Assembly (NCBI RefSeq): GCF_022581195.2
Contig: NC_061470.1
Location: forward strand, 8,742,001-8,806,000
From: Helicoverpa zea
Lineage: Eukaryota > Arthropoda > Insecta > Lepidoptera > Noctuidae
Direction: 5' to 3'
DNA: 64,000 nucleotides
The notes under the pieces are model-generated. The model was not told the DNA's origin, ran no database searches, and was given only the letters and a program-made list of their open reading frames with translations. This document shows positions 1 through 11,659 of this stretch, piece by piece (positions within the stretch are counted from its first letter, which is position 1; the number at the start of each line of letters is the position of its first letter). Both the position numbers and the translations under genes were made by a program.

Positions 1-100
1 AGTCGCTGGGGTAAAGTAAGACATTCCAGAAGAGGTGTTAATTTAAGCACTTTACAAAGTTTAGGTAGAATTTTCACTGTATGTTTAATTACTCACTCAC

Positions 101-3100
101 CTTAGGTTTGTAATGTCCTTTCAAAAGTAAATGGACATTAGTGCCCGTGAAGGAAAAGCTGTTAAGCGCAGTAAATATACGATCGAAGGGCTCATGCTTG
201 GTCACAATTCTCATCCTGCCATCTCGGAGTGCCGGAATATCAACCCTCGGATTATCACAGTGCAAGTTAGCTGCCAATTCTCCTCTTTGGTAAGCGAGTA
301 ATAGCTGCACATAAATCAAATCGTGATCTATTTAAAAGGAATATAAACGAAACTAAAATATAAATAGAATCTGTTAATTTTATGATTGTCTAATATTTAC
401 TTCTCGCAAACTTACACTACTTCTACCTAATAATTATGTTCTAATCCAGCGGTTCCCAAATGGGGTTCCGCGGAACCTTGAGGTTCCGTGGCAGGCCCTC
501 AGGGGTTCCGTGGAAAATTCAAGATTTCCATATGGTAAATCGATTCACTTTTGACAATATTAACTTATTATTCATTTTCAATTAACTTGTTTTAAAGATT
601 GCATTCCAAAATTCTATTTAGGCACCATGTAGGTGGGTACCACTCGGGAGTGTAAGTCTCGTACTTTCGCGACAAGTGGCGGGGAAAGGCCACGGCAGCA
701 GATAATTTAATTCCGTTTTTTACAAATTGTAGATTAACTTAATACCTCCAGGTCTTCGGCAATCGGCAAAAGTAGGTAGCAAATCGGCCAAAAATCACCG
801 CATTTTTGGGCTTATTTTATCGCCAGGATTATACGTTTTCATACATTTGATAGGACGTGAAATGACACGGCATACGAGTATTTCCAGTGGCTATTTTTAC
901 CATGAATCAAAGTGTGACATTATTTCCAATTTTTGCACCTCCGTGAATTCGAAAATTTCGCGCTCGCTTCGCTCGCGACTCCATGTTACGTGTAATGCTT
1001 TTATGTTCATTAAACTAAAAAAAAATCGCGCTCACTTCGCTCGCGATACCGGCAACCACTGAATGTCTTTCAATGCTAGCGGGTGCTTGGAACTTCTTCT
1101 TTTAGTAAAAAAAAAACGCACTCGCTTGCCTCGCACCTGTACAAACCCAACCTATTTCTTTTCGCGTTTACTTTGTCAGTCTTCAAACTGAAAACTATTC
1201 ACATAATACACAAAGTCAAGGGCGGCTAAATTGTTTTCTGGCCCGTGTGGCAGATAGCCATGCTACGCCTGAGTATAATGAATATATCTCTAACCATATA
1301 ACCATTTGGTGCGCTACCACGTGCCACGAGCCGTACCTAAGTGTATTTACGTCTTTAGTTTACTTCTTACTTAAGCTAAGGTTCCGCCGAAAAATGGTGA
1401 AACGAAAAGGGTTCCGAAGCCAAAAGAATTCGGGAACCGCTGTTCTAATCTATACATATAATAAAATGATAGGAAAGTCAAAACTGTACATTGAATATTT
1501 TTTTAAAAGAATACTTGGGGGGTGATCTATTATCGATTCTGATCCCAAATATATAGTTTTTAGAATTTTTGTCTGTTTGTATGTATGTCTGTTTGTCTGT
1601 ATGTTTGGTCTCACTGAATTCGAAAAGTACTGCATAGATTTAAATCAAATTTTGCATGAATATTACCTGGGGGCCGGTTCAACATATAGGGTATATATTA
1701 TCACGCTATCACCTACGGGGGATGAGCAATGAACGATTACTTCTGTTAACATTTCTGTAGCAGCGTGCTCAGTAATAACAAATATTTGAATATTGAACTT
1801 ATATAAGTTGATCGGCCTATTATCAATCTTTACACAGAAAATAACGCTTTTATAAGTAACTTGGGACAAAAATTAAATTTTATGAAATTGTTAAGGCAAG
1901 GTTAAAGTGGTTCCATCTGTGGTATATATAATATAAAATACATATTTGACAAAGCAGCGAGGTGGAAAATAACATGTATTAATTACCATTTAAATTCATA
2001 GATGGAGTTGTACATTTTTCGTAATTCGGCATATTGTAACTCTGGGTGTAATTTTTCCATAGATATTTTAATAGTGTTTGTCAGTTTGCCGTGGTTCATC
2101 AAAATAATCGCTATAATTGTTATCTTGATGCAAGGAAAATTGATAATACTAAGCCAAATCTAAAACAATGCCATCTAAATGGCTTTTTGAATATTAACGT
2201 CAAAAATTTCACGGAACCATAAACTATCTTTTAAAGTCATAGATGGAGTTCTGTATTTTTTCATAAATAAATTAAGCTGGGGTTTTGTTACTTTAGCTAA
2301 TCTTCCAGGAATGTGGTGGCCTAAAAGCAACTTTAACTTTGAATGAGTACTTTTGAGTAGACCATCAATAAATTTTATTGTGGTGAAAAACATGTAACGC
2401 ATAAGGATCGTAGAAGAAAGGAGGAAGATTGATCTCTCGCCAGGGCTGCTGAGTGTGAAGCAAGGCTCCTGTAGCTTGAGAAACAAGCCCAGACACAAAG
2501 TGCAGATTAAGGAAATGGGACCTTCTCGATTTAATACCATACGCACGTTAAATACTTTGTCGCCTTCGGAAACGTACAAATAACGCGTAGCATGCCAGAG
2601 AAATACATTTTCATTCAACTTCTGATTTATCAGATCCGAGCTAAGTCTAAAAAAAACGCCTTTTAAATAACTATGTTGGATATCATTCAGTTACATAGAC
2701 AAAATTGCCGTCAAAAGTGTTTTGGCCAAATGTGCCCCGCCTGGGTAGAGCGCCGCCGCCGTGTCCCCGTGGCGGCAATTGGCGCGGCGACCTCTTGCAC
2801 CAGCCCCTGGTTCAAGCCATTTTCCGGCGCGAGTAATGGGATGCCGTTGCCTCCTTCTGCGTAGCAGTCATTCGGCGGCGGAACGACTGAAAATTTGCAT
2901 TTCTCATCGCAAGCGCTGCGGTGGACGTGGAAGACTCTTCGGGAGCCGGGAGTCGAGAGACGACTCCCGGCCACCGTTGACGTGGGTTTGTGGGTGGTGA
3001 GTTTGGGTGGTTCGTCGTCCTTCCGTCTCCCAGGAGAGGAAGGAGAGTTAGCGAATGCCAATGGGGGCCCCACCATTGCCAAAGCCTACTGGGGCTGCGA

Positions 3101-6100
3101 CATTGTTTGAAAGAGTTACCGGTGATCTGGTAACGGTGATACTAAGAACTTTAGAAGGAACATGGTGGGGTTTTAGTCAGTGTGAGTCTGACACTCCTTC
3201 ACGCTGCACCTACAGCCAGATCAGTCATCATCAGTAAAGTGAATGTGGTCATCTTCATCTCGTACTTACCAACTCATAGTGATCATCATGCACACCCGTT
3301 TCTCTAACTTTATTGAAAGTTCAACAAAATTTTTTCAGCTAGGAAGTTATATTAACTATATACGCTACTATTTATATCAATATTAGCGTGTAATATATCG
3401 AATTTCTGTTTATGCATAGCACAAAAACCAAAGAGTCGGTCTGCTAATGGCAGCTTTTAAATTAAGCGAGTGTAAAAATATCTTCAGAATTATATTCATC
3501 GTTGAATAACTGAACACATTTTCAGAAACCACAATAACAGTAGGAACTGTCATCATCCACCCAGCTATTCTTAAATTATGTGGGTGTTGGCTTTAAGTCA
3601 AACCGAATCTGTATGAGTACCAATATGTTACTTGGAGTGCCTATCTGATCTCCTCAACCCAGTGAACTGGACACCACGTTATCCAAAGTAAGACTGTTTG
3701 ACAGACTTTTTGGCTTCTGATTAGTTGCAGCTGCTGCAGAAAATGTACAAATGACAGCTTTGTCAGAACTTTGTTTCCTATGAGAATTACTAACGCCCCC
3801 TTTTTTTTTAACGACGTCAAAATCATCAAATGACCCCTCCCGCTGTGGTTTAGCAGCAGCGAGGGAGTGTCAGACTCTTACTGACTAAAACCGTCATGTT
3901 CCGTCGTTGGCCTTTTATGTACCAGGGCCGGGGTTACTCTTTCGAACAATCCCGCAGCCCCGGCAGGCCTTGGCCCTACTGGGCCCCGCTGGGGTTGCTG
4001 ACATTTCTTTGAGAGGCGCGTGGAACAACGCGCCCCCAACACGCGTCTGTTGTCTATCTAAACATGAGCGATGAGCTACCTGAACTCAGCATCTCGCGAC
4101 ACCCGGCACCCGTGGTGTCTACCTGGTCCAGCGCGGCGGCCGGGATGAGAGGTGCGACCTCTCAGACGTTCTGCCGCCTCCTCCTCAAGCATGACTGCTT
4201 CGCAGAAGGAGGCGACGGCATCCCATTCCCTCTCGCCTCGGACCATGGCCTGAACCAGGGCCGGACGCGAGAGGTCACCGCCGCCTAAAGCCTCGATGAG
4301 GACCCGGCGGTGCCCTTCCCAGGGCACTCCTGGACTGTGTGGTCCACCGTGTCCTCGGGGTTGTCCGCACAGTGGTGATACCCGGGCGCCTCCTCACGAC
4401 CGATTCGATGCAGGTATCTCCCGAAACAGCCGTGTCCGGTGAGGACCTGCGTCATGCGGTACGTGAGGGCGCCGTGACTGCTCCGGAGCCATTCCTCAAA
4501 GAGCGGACTTACCGCCACTATGGTGGCGTGCCCTATTACTTTCGCCCCTTACGTAATAATTTTCCAATCGGTTGACTAGATCCAGAGATTTCCACAACGT
4601 CACAAACTTTACTTCTTTTGTTTAGATAAATAGTCACACATCGTCGAAATACCTTGTTCGATCAACCCGTGCGGCTGCTAAGTAATAATCCTAATTATAC
4701 TGTCATGTGAATGGATACACCTACGGGATAAGTAGTATTTTGTCACGCAGACGAAGACGCGGGCAACAGCTAGTAGCAATAATATTAATTGAGAAACTAC
4801 CTTTACAACACCACACAGGCCAGAAGCTTCACCCGCGAATCCCATGTTGGATGTAACACTTCCAACCAGTAATGGCTTCTGGCGATCACTGCAGAATACC
4901 TCTTCTAGTGTTTGCAGTTCAGCTTTGTCTACGTCGGGTATTGCTGGGGAGGCGAGCTCATGTCACAAAAAATATTAGCTTCAAAGGTATTTTTCAATAG
5001 TATAAATAGATTTCTTATGTTAGTATCTAATAGAAATAATCATAAATGTTTACCTGCTCCAAAACCTTCAACATACTCCACAGAAGAAGGCACCACTGCC
5101 GCCTCTGCGTAGAATTCGCGCAAAAATTTGGACAACATTGCATGATTCCGATGATGCCCAAACTTTTCCTTGCTTTCATTGCCTTGTTCGTAAACGAAGT
5201 TAGATTTAATGTGATATATTTCAGCGTACACTCTGAAATAGTATTTACTTTAAGAATAAACAATCACATCAACAGATAAACTATCCTCCTTGTGAACCTA
5301 CCTTCTTGCGTCTTTATATTTCTGCACAAAAACTGTAGTTATAGCTTCGGTCATGGTCTGACCATCTGCATTTTCGTCGTAGCATTTAGTTTTACTATCA
5401 GGACTTAACGGTACCAATCTGGAAGTAATGAAGTTCCAAATACATTCGTTTTGAACAAAATTTATTTATTGAAATTCAGAAGTATATTCTTCTACTACTT
5501 TTACCTTCTGTAGTGTATTAAGCTTGTGGGATGCAACATGAGTCGCGCGCCGCTAACGATTGCAGCGTCGCAGTGCCCGTGTTGGATGGCGTTAGTCGCC
5601 ATCTCGAGCGCCACGAGCGAGCCGGAGCAAGACGCGTCCAGTGTGTACGACGGACCCTTCGCGTTCAACCAGTACGAGATGCGATTTGCGGCCATCGATC
5701 GACTACCACTACAATCACAAATATAAGTAGGTAATATGGTTTTTTCTCATTATGTAGCATATAATTATAATGTGCCATACTTTCAAAAGATTATTTTAAC
5801 AAAAACTTACCCCATGAGTCCAAAACCACGCGGCCGAGTTGAAAAGAATAATTTGCATGACTCAGTAATGCCAGTTGCAATGAATACACCAACACGCTTT
5901 CCCGATAGCTCAGTTGGGGATACACCTGTATGAGAATTACTCCTTTATAAAAATTTTCCTCGACGCCACCTTTTTTTCTGCAAAAAAGTTGTAGCTTTTA
6001 GTGTTAAGCATCTTACCTGCATCAATAATCGCCTGATAAGCTTGCTCAAGAAGCTTCCTAGACATAGTATCAGTAGAATTAGCGAGTCGGTAGTGAATCA

Positions 6101-6530
6101 TGAAGAACTGCGCGTCGAAGCGCTCGATGTCGGGGATGAGGCCGTGACGCGGCGACTCCGCCTCCGGGTGGTTGCACTTCCAACGAGGCTCAGGGGCAGA
6201 CACGAAGTTTTCCTGTCACGCGAGAAGGTTTTATGTTGAAGCAACTTTAATTTAAAAAATAACCAAAAAAACACACTATGATAATATGAAAGCATAGCAA
6301 AGAAACCTTCTTCAATCTATCTTAAACGAAATATGTTGCTCAGCTGTCAGACATATTCCTAGGCCACTGATGAAACTTACCATGTTATAGAGCTTCTCCG
6401 TGAATTCATCAAGACCACGACAGCCAGGCATGAGCGCAGACATGCCAGATATAACAATACTGTCGTTCGGAGTCGCAACAGCAGCGCACTCCTCGGACAT
6501 CGAACTGTTTTCATCAGGAGTCGACGCCAT
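101..6530 (-). CDS. Fatty-acid-synthase-like protein, N-terminal ketosynthase exons (partial)
   Basis: Eight exons read on the minus strand: 6381-6530, 6212-6017, 5925-5811, 5708-5505, 5418-5302, 5232-5054, 4943-4801 and 304-101. All have GT-AG borders and consistent phases, giving 436 codons; the gene continues past the left edge. The ATG at 6530 directly follows an acceptor, so a 5'-UTR exon precedes it. The order matches the animal FAS beta-ketoacyl synthase domain: start SIVISGMS, IPDIERFDAQFF, MSRKLLEQAYQAI, active-site DASCSGS (Cys about residue 181), SPDSKTKCYDENADG, VEYVEGFG, VGSVTSNMGF, and end NSFSFTGTNVH. Known family: this domain condenses malonyl units onto an acyl chain using a Cys-His-His triad. 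Here both His positions (EAHG and NMGH) are Phe (about residues 318 and 356), so normal condensation is doubtful. It resembles the divergent extra FAS paralogues of insects rather than the housekeeping enzyme. The later domains are outside the window. Confidence 0.88.
447..1442. mobile_element. hAT-type non-autonomous DNA transposon, copy A
   Basis: A 996-bp element with terminal inverted repeats CAGCGGTTCCC / GGGAACCGCTG, flanked by a perfect 8-bp duplication TTCTAATC (439-446 and 1443-1450). TIRs beginning CAG..GTTCCC plus an 8-bp target duplication are diagnostic of hAT elements. No transposase ORF is present. A near-identical relative lies at 39171-40774 (copy B). Internally both carry GC-rich direct motifs of the form TCGCGCTCGCTTCGCTCGCGA. 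It sits in the long last intron of the FAS-like gene. Confidence 0.92.
1443..2732. other. Intronic sequence with a short diverged duplication and an unrecognised open frame
   Basis: No confident gene. Bases 1985-2060 and 2217-2290 look like diverged copies of one another (both contain CATAGATGGAGTT). The second copy lies at the end of an uninterrupted minus-strand frame of 147 codons (2618-2175) with hydrophobic stretches and the string KYRTPSMTLKD. I do not recognise the protein; a degraded chemoreceptor or transposon fragment is possible. Bases 1560-1680 contain TGTATGTATGTCTGTTTGTC-like low-complexity sequence typical of transposon remnants. Confidence 0.3.
2733..3240 (+). mobile_element. 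Non-LTR retrotransposon 3' fragment (R1/Jockey-like), degenerate
   Basis: The plus strand encodes remnants of the LINE C-terminus (CPAWVERR, then AAIG, SPWFKPFSGASN) interrupted by frameshifts. A 3'-UTR follows, ending in a GTCAGTGTGAGTCTGACACTCC motif. The same C-terminus and 3'-UTR occur in opposite orientation at 3797-4545, so the two are fragments of one family. High GC against an AT-rich background also marks it as inserted. Confidence 0.65.
3575..3760 (-). mobile_element. Truncated tRNA-derived SINE fragment
   Basis: Contains the diverged SINE body string GCCTATCTGATCTCCTCAACC followed by a TGGCTTCTGA segment, in the same order as the complete SINE at 39310-39696. The tRNA-like head is missing. 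Divergence from the other copies is high, so this is an old fragment. Confidence 0.5.
3797..4545 (-). mobile_element. Non-LTR retrotransposon 3' fragment (R1/Jockey-like), minus strand
   Basis: The minus strand encodes the C-terminal part of a LINE polyprotein: LTYRMTQVLTGHGCFGRYLH, then a His/Cys cluster (HHC...DTVDHTVQECP), then EALGGGDLSRPALVQAMVRG and DAVASFCEAVM. It continues into a GC-rich 3'-UTR and a poly-A end at about 3797 (seen as a T/A run on the plus strand). One frame shift separates the two coding pieces (about 4327 and 4285). 5' truncation and the A tail are typical of target-primed insertion. Confidence 0.75.
4546..4790. repeat. Transposon-derived intronic remnant
   Basis: Holds ACGAAGACGCGGGCAACAG near 4750, the reverse complement of a string very common in moth repeats (CTGTTGCCCGCG..TTCGT). 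The same motif occurs in the opposite orientation at about 61900. No coding potential. Confidence 0.4.
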
Positions 6531-7072
6531 ACTGCACACATGATTTCATTTATTTGAAAATGTCTATCACTTAGCTAGAAGATACTGTTTTTACGTTTTA
6601 TGCATTTATTTACTTCAACGCAGTGGGAAAGCTAACTAACATCTTCACGGTTGAAAAATGCACCTATGCTTAGTTATATAATTATGAAAGATCGTTTAAT
6701 TATCGCGAGGCCAAATTTAGTGGTTGCGCTCACGTACAATCACTTACTAAGATGATTATTCAACTTCACATTAATTATCAAATTAAACACAAACAGCTTT
6801 TCTATCATAAAAGTTAGTTACAAATAAAAACAAAACATATTATGTTAAAAATAACCATTGTAAAAAACAAAAGGGTGAATGAAAAAGCGAGAACAATTAA
6901 AACAAAAATTGAAATAAGAACATAATTTTATCGCCAGTCAAAATAAACTTTTGTAAGGTGCCAATAATTAACATGAAGGTTGGTCTAAAATGGTAGAGGA
7001 AACTTTTTACAGCCGTAAAGTTTTATGATAAATGGAATTATAAGGAAACAAAAATTTTGAAAATACTTACGT

Positions 7073-7178
7073 TACAAAATCACAAAGAAAAAGGTTTGAT
7101 CAAAAATCTGCCAAAAATCAGTTCTTGGAATTCACAAAGTGCACTGTAAGTGGGCGCATTTCCCGAAACTTATATACT
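7073..7178 (-). promoter_or_regulatory. Putative promoter and 5'-UTR exon of the FAS-like gene
   Basis: On the minus strand a TATATAAG box lies at about 7176-7169. About 30 bases downstream is a candidate start near 7145, and a clean donor (AAC|GTAAGT) sits at 7072. The acceptor just before the first ATG (TGTGCAG at about 6532) would join this leader exon to the coding exon at 6530. The exact start site is inferred. Confidence 0.5.
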
Positions 7179-7179
7179 G

Positions 7180-7812
7180 TGATGCAATTTATACACATAA
7201 TAAAATTATACATTCGGCATATTCAACAACTTGATATAATTAAAAGTATTCATTATAATTGCCCTGACCTTAATAATTGCCTGGACAGATTTTATGTGTC
7301 ATTTGGTACTTAGGAGAGTGTGTATTTTTGTAGTGTATGTTTGGACTGCTTCTTGCTTGGTAATATACAATAGCTGGACAGTGTAGAACAATTAATTAAT
7401 AAAAGAAATAGTTTTAATTCTTATTTTCAATTATTGCAAAGTTGTAGAAAATTTGCATGCAATAAACTAATTTATAAATCCTATTGTTATAATTTTACTA
7501 AATGAATGGCTAGTTTTTCCGTTGGTAAATAGAAGTTTGATATAATTATGTTTGTCCCTGTAAAATCCGTTATCGTGACGTAGGTAACTAAATACTCTAC
7601 TAAGACATAGGTGTTCCTATTTTTTAACTCAACTCATCAGTTACATCTCATAAAGTATTCAGTTAGTCATTTTAGTTCTACTAGTGTTGTGCGACTATAA
7701 TCCGGAGTTTGCACGTATAATTTTATAAACATTAACTCGCACTCACTCGCACGCAATTACTGTGTTTCAGTCATTGAAGTGATATGTAAATAAAACAAAA
7801 GAATACATTTAC
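7180..7812. other. Intergenic, AT-rich
   Basis: Spacer between the FAS-like promoter and the 3' end of the next minus-strand gene. No open frame, repeat or structured RNA recognised. Confidence 0.5.
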
Positions 7813-7816
7813 TTTA

Positions 7817-9051
7817 TTATTCAGCAAAAGTCTTAGTCAGTTTATCAACTATGATCCGTGTTCTCTCCGACAAATACTGATCAATCTGGCCCAACACTTT
7901 GACAACGCGGAGCATCTTCTGCACGCCTTTCTTGAACTTCTCCATCCTTTCTGCACTGGAATCTTCTGCCACTCTCATTACCGAAGTGGAGATCATTGGC
8001 GATCCTATTCTCGGTGGCTTGTACCGACTACCAGAATGTTCTTTTAGCTTTGGAATATCCAACGCAGGTAATCGCAACTGAGGGATCTTAAGCTTCGGGA
8101 TTCCTAACCCTGGTATGAACCCTGCCGGTGGTGCAATGGCTATGGGAACCTGTGTGTCACTGTACCCAGTCTGGTCTTCGGGTTCGATGAGAATGAACTT
8201 GCCGTCTTGTATCGAGCTGGGGAGTGCATTGTGGATGAGGTTGCAGAAGGAGTTCACGTCCAATCCCGAGTTCCTGTTGTAGTCTGACGATCTGAACGCC
8301 GAGTTATAGGGGATCTGAAACATACAATGCAATTTATTGAAAACGACACCACTACCTACATATTTTAGCCAGTTTAAAAAAATAGTTCTCTAAATGTATG
8401 GTAAATATAACCAAAAATGATTATTGTAGGGCCCAATAATGTCTAAAACTATGCAATATTTAAGTGTGTGTTTAACCAAAATGTAAATACATATAATTAA
8501 TATTACTAACAGAATTGTTGTGTATTTTACCTTACCCTTTCATCGGAGCAGTCGATCGTCAAACGAAGGGGTGGTGGAGCGCCGGCTATGTAATTTACCT
8601 GAAATTATTGACGGCAATACTAAATTATTTGCACACAAATTTCTACTGAACGCATAAAATATTCATAATGAAATGTCTGTTATTGAGTTTCGCCAGTGGA
8701 TCACAAAGATTTTCGAGGTTTCAAGTTTCCGTATTTGTCATATCGTAATAACATGCCATAAGAGAATCTTAGTTTCAATGGTTTTAGGACAGTAAGTATT
8801 TCTTTGATAATTCGTTTTAAAGTACTAAACAGTTTACAATGACAAAAGTTGTCGTTAGCTGTTTTGGTCAATTAACATTATTCTTCAAAACCTCGATCTC
8901 GAATGCTTGATAACTAATCACATCTCCGAAAAATTGCACAATTACCGATAGCACACAAATTATGTCAAAATTCACTGTATACCTAATTCGTTGTCATTAT
9001 CAATCAGTGAATACGAACCAGCATGAGAGCCACCGCCACGTACCGACACAT
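7817..9051 (-). CDS. Secreted proline-rich protein (predicted, three exons)
   Basis: Minus-strand exons 9051-9019, 8598-8536 and 8314-7817 join in phase 0 to give about 197 residues. The junction of exons 1 and 2 builds a clean signal peptide (MCRYVAVALML then VNYIAGA, cleavage before PPP). The mature part has Cys in DCSDER and SFCNLI, then a block of repeated proline/aliphatic units (IPGLGIPKLKIPQLRLPALD), and ends in a basic, possibly helical tail. The first donor is weak (CTG|GTTCGT), so exon 1 is the least certain part. The poly-A signal AATAAA overlaps the TAA stop. No family was recognised. It is the first of six secreted-protein genes between 7.8 and 33 kb. Confidence 0.7.
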
Positions 9052-9369
9052 ATCGTCTCTTGCGCACACTCACGACATTGTTAGCGTCTCAACGAAACTG
9101 CCATACATCACGTTTAACGTCCACTCTTGCCGTTTTAGCTATGTCAGCAAAACTTCGACTGGTAGTAGAGGCTCCATGTGTTAAAAGAGATTGTAGGACA
9201 ACATGGTACTATGTTTATACTTTCATCGCCTTTTAATGTACCGACCTTGTATTTCCTACTCTGAGATCAGTTGTGAGTCAAATAACAAGTACAATATTAC
9301 CTCTTCTGAGGCAACTCAAAGGCTTATGTTTAACTGATCACCAGATATAGTAACAAATAGCAGACAAAA
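9052..9369. other. Upstream region of the 7.8-9.05 kb gene
   Basis: Presumed promoter side of the minus-strand gene. I see no clear TATA box at the expected distance, so the true first exon may lie elsewhere here. Confidence 0.3.
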
Positions 9370-9740
9370 ATAGTAAATGATCACCAAAATGAAACTCCCT
9401 TTTTAATGTAAAACTATAACCAAAGTTTTAACACTTTGCTATGCTATTTAAGTGAAATTACTCCAAAATAAATCATGCGTAAGCCAAAAATAGTAAATGA
9501 TCACCAAAATTAAACCACCATTTTAAAGAAAGATTATAACAAAAGTTTTTAAATTTTGCTATCCTATTTAAGCAAAATGAGTCCAAATAAATCATTGCTA
9601 TCCCAAAAGTAGTAAATTATCACCAAAAGTAGTAAATGATCATCAAAATTATACCAGCGTTTTAATATAAAATGATAATCAAAGTTTTTACACCTTGCTA
9701 TCCTGTTTAAGTAAACTGCCTCCAAAAAAATAAGTTCGGC
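9370..9740. repeat. Tandem repeat, about 120-bp unit, three diverged copies
   Basis: The string AGTAAATGATCACCAAAAT starts at 9372 and 9492, with diverged versions at about 9611 and 9631. Between them lie matching AAAGTTTTNACACTTTGCTAT and TATTTAAG segments. A reverse-complement piece (GGTGATCATTTACT) occurs at about 10105, suggesting that the whole 9.37-10.27 kb stretch is one transposon-derived block. Confidence 0.75.
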
Positions 9741-10300
9741 CTGATACAATAAATGTAATAACATTATGGAAACCCTTTTCCTGCACTAGGGTGGAAAATT
9801 GTCTATTGCATGCCTCTAAACAGTGCGATAAGAGTGTGTTTTCGAGGGAGTGTATTGAGAAACACATTCTTCTTCTTCTTTCTCCTGCCCTGTTTCCAAT
9901 TTTACTTGGGGTCGGCGCAATATGTCATTTTCTTCCATTTTCCCCTGTCACTCGTCATAATGACACTCACGCATGCATTGCAAGCCGGACACATAACTTA
10001 ATATGGCATCATAATACTTTATTTGGTAATAAGCCTTCATTTTATGGCAATCACAGTGACTTATTTAGGCAAAAATAATACATTAATTTGGTCGTCAAGA
10101 GTTGGTGATCATTTACTAAATTTGGTGGTCGAATACAATTTAAAGTGAAGTCGTGACTAAAATAGCTGGTACTATTACATTTTAAGACTTTATTTTTCTG
10201 GTGTTCAGTAGATATTTCTGGTTACAAAACTAAGGGTATCAATGCATTTTATGGTGGTCATTATATTTGTTCCCCAACTCAAATAAGACAATAAATCATG
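9741..10300. repeat. Composite transposon-derived block
   Basis: Bases 9865-9980 contain the moth-repeat strings CTTCTTTCTCCTGCCCT and TTACTTGGGGTCGGCGCAAT. Bases 10100-10270 carry inverted copies of motifs in the adjacent tandem repeat. No genuine coding frame; the open frames here run across repeat sequence. Confidence 0.5.
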
Positions 10301-10593
10301 GCTTACTTACAAAAGTATCTGTAATGTTTCGAAACTAGTCTTTTCTGCAACCAGTCACCAAGCGCGTCTGAAAAGAGCAGGCGTAACCAATTCACACCTA
10401 CAATATGGAACACGTGTAAGTTTCAAAAGAAAAATCCACTACACCTCAAAACGTTGGTCAACCTACATTACATTTAAGTTCCGTTTTTAACAAGGCCACT
10501 GGACGGATAATCACAATGAAGCGAGATGTCAGTCAGATCTTATCAGGCTTACGTGTCCATTCACAGATTCGCTTGGTGTCAGAAGATAGGCCG

Positions 10594-10602
10594 TGTATAA
10601 GG
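10594..10602 (+). promoter_or_regulatory. TATA-like box of the 10.7-kb secreted-protein gene
   Basis: TGTATAAGG lies about 85 bases before the ATG at 10683. Transcription would then start near 10625, downstream of the alternative ATG at 10610, which favours 10683 as the start. Confidence 0.45.
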
Positions 10603-10682
10603 CAGCAGTATGCAGTGGTTCTACGGCAGTTCTTATGCCTTCAGCATAGTGTTGTACTTAGCTGCTAAGTTCTACTACGAAA

Positions 10683-11370
10683 ATGAAGTTAGAAAGATTT
10701 CTCATGTGGACGGTGATCGCTGTGACTGCTCTTACTGTTGTGGAGGTTCGATATCTTTTTATTTACTATCGTTATTTTTTATTAGACTTCTCATTTCCTA
10801 CAACTTTTTTTGCATGAAAATACTTACCTGTTTTGAAACAGTAGCTTTGTTTGCTATAATTTTCAACTGAAGCCAAAAATAAAATTTATTTTTTCTATAT
10901 TTTTTCCTTATCTACTCTAATGCGTGAATGAGACTATTTGAATATAAAATTATCTATCGAATGCCAGGGTATGTCGTAATATGACGCTAAAGTCGTGCAA
11001 ATAGGCACGTTCTATAAACAAACTACACTACAAAACATGGTGAACACTATTTCAGACAAGACTTTACTTAAAATTATTTTTATGCAATTTATCTCTTCTA
11101 TTTTCGAATTTCTCCCGAAAAGACCTCCTGACCAACAATTCACCAAGATGCTATAGTAACATTAATGATTATATTTTGGTCTTGCAGAGCAGTCTGCTGC
11201 TAAAGAACTCACTGGTGCGACCTCGTCTGCCGGAGCCATGCTTCTCATGCCGCGCAGAAGACCGGCCCTTCGCCTACCCGCTCATCAGCTACCTCTCTAA
11301 AGTCAAGGATATGTTCGTCAGAGGACTCAACGTGCTCGTCGCCAACTCTAAGAAAAGCCAGCTCAAGTAG
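10683..11370 (+). CDS. Small secreted protein (81 aa, two exons)
   Basis: Exon 1 (10683-10745, 21 codons) is a signal peptide (MKLERFLMWTVIAVTALTVV). Exon 2 (11188-11370) follows a pyrimidine-rich acceptor (TCTTGCAG) and gives a 60-residue mature part with a CFSC motif, a basic C-terminus and a TAG stop. AATAAA lies about 10 bases after the stop. The donor is GAG|GTTCG, the same unusual GTTCG form as in the 9.0-kb gene. A second frame starting at 10610 is also open across the splice (ending at the TAA near 11303), but it lies upstream of the likely transcription start and lacks the tidy signal-peptide structure. No family recognised. Confidence 0.65.
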
Positions 11371-11659
11371 AACCTATTAATAAATGTTATTGTTATTTAT
11401 TTTGTAAGTTTGGATGAAAGTTTTTTTTTTATTGTTCTTTATTTAGTTTTTTTTTTCTGTACCCTTGTGATGTCCTTGCTAATATTGATACTTATATTGC
11501 AAAACGATGAATTGCGGTACAATTCTACCAGAAAGGTTATTTAATAGTATGAGAAAAACTTTTTAAAGCTGTAAAAATATTTTTTATTAGAAAACATAAA
11601 AAACCATTAACCAAGATAAAATCTGTCAATACATCTACATATTATGTCAAGCATTGAAT

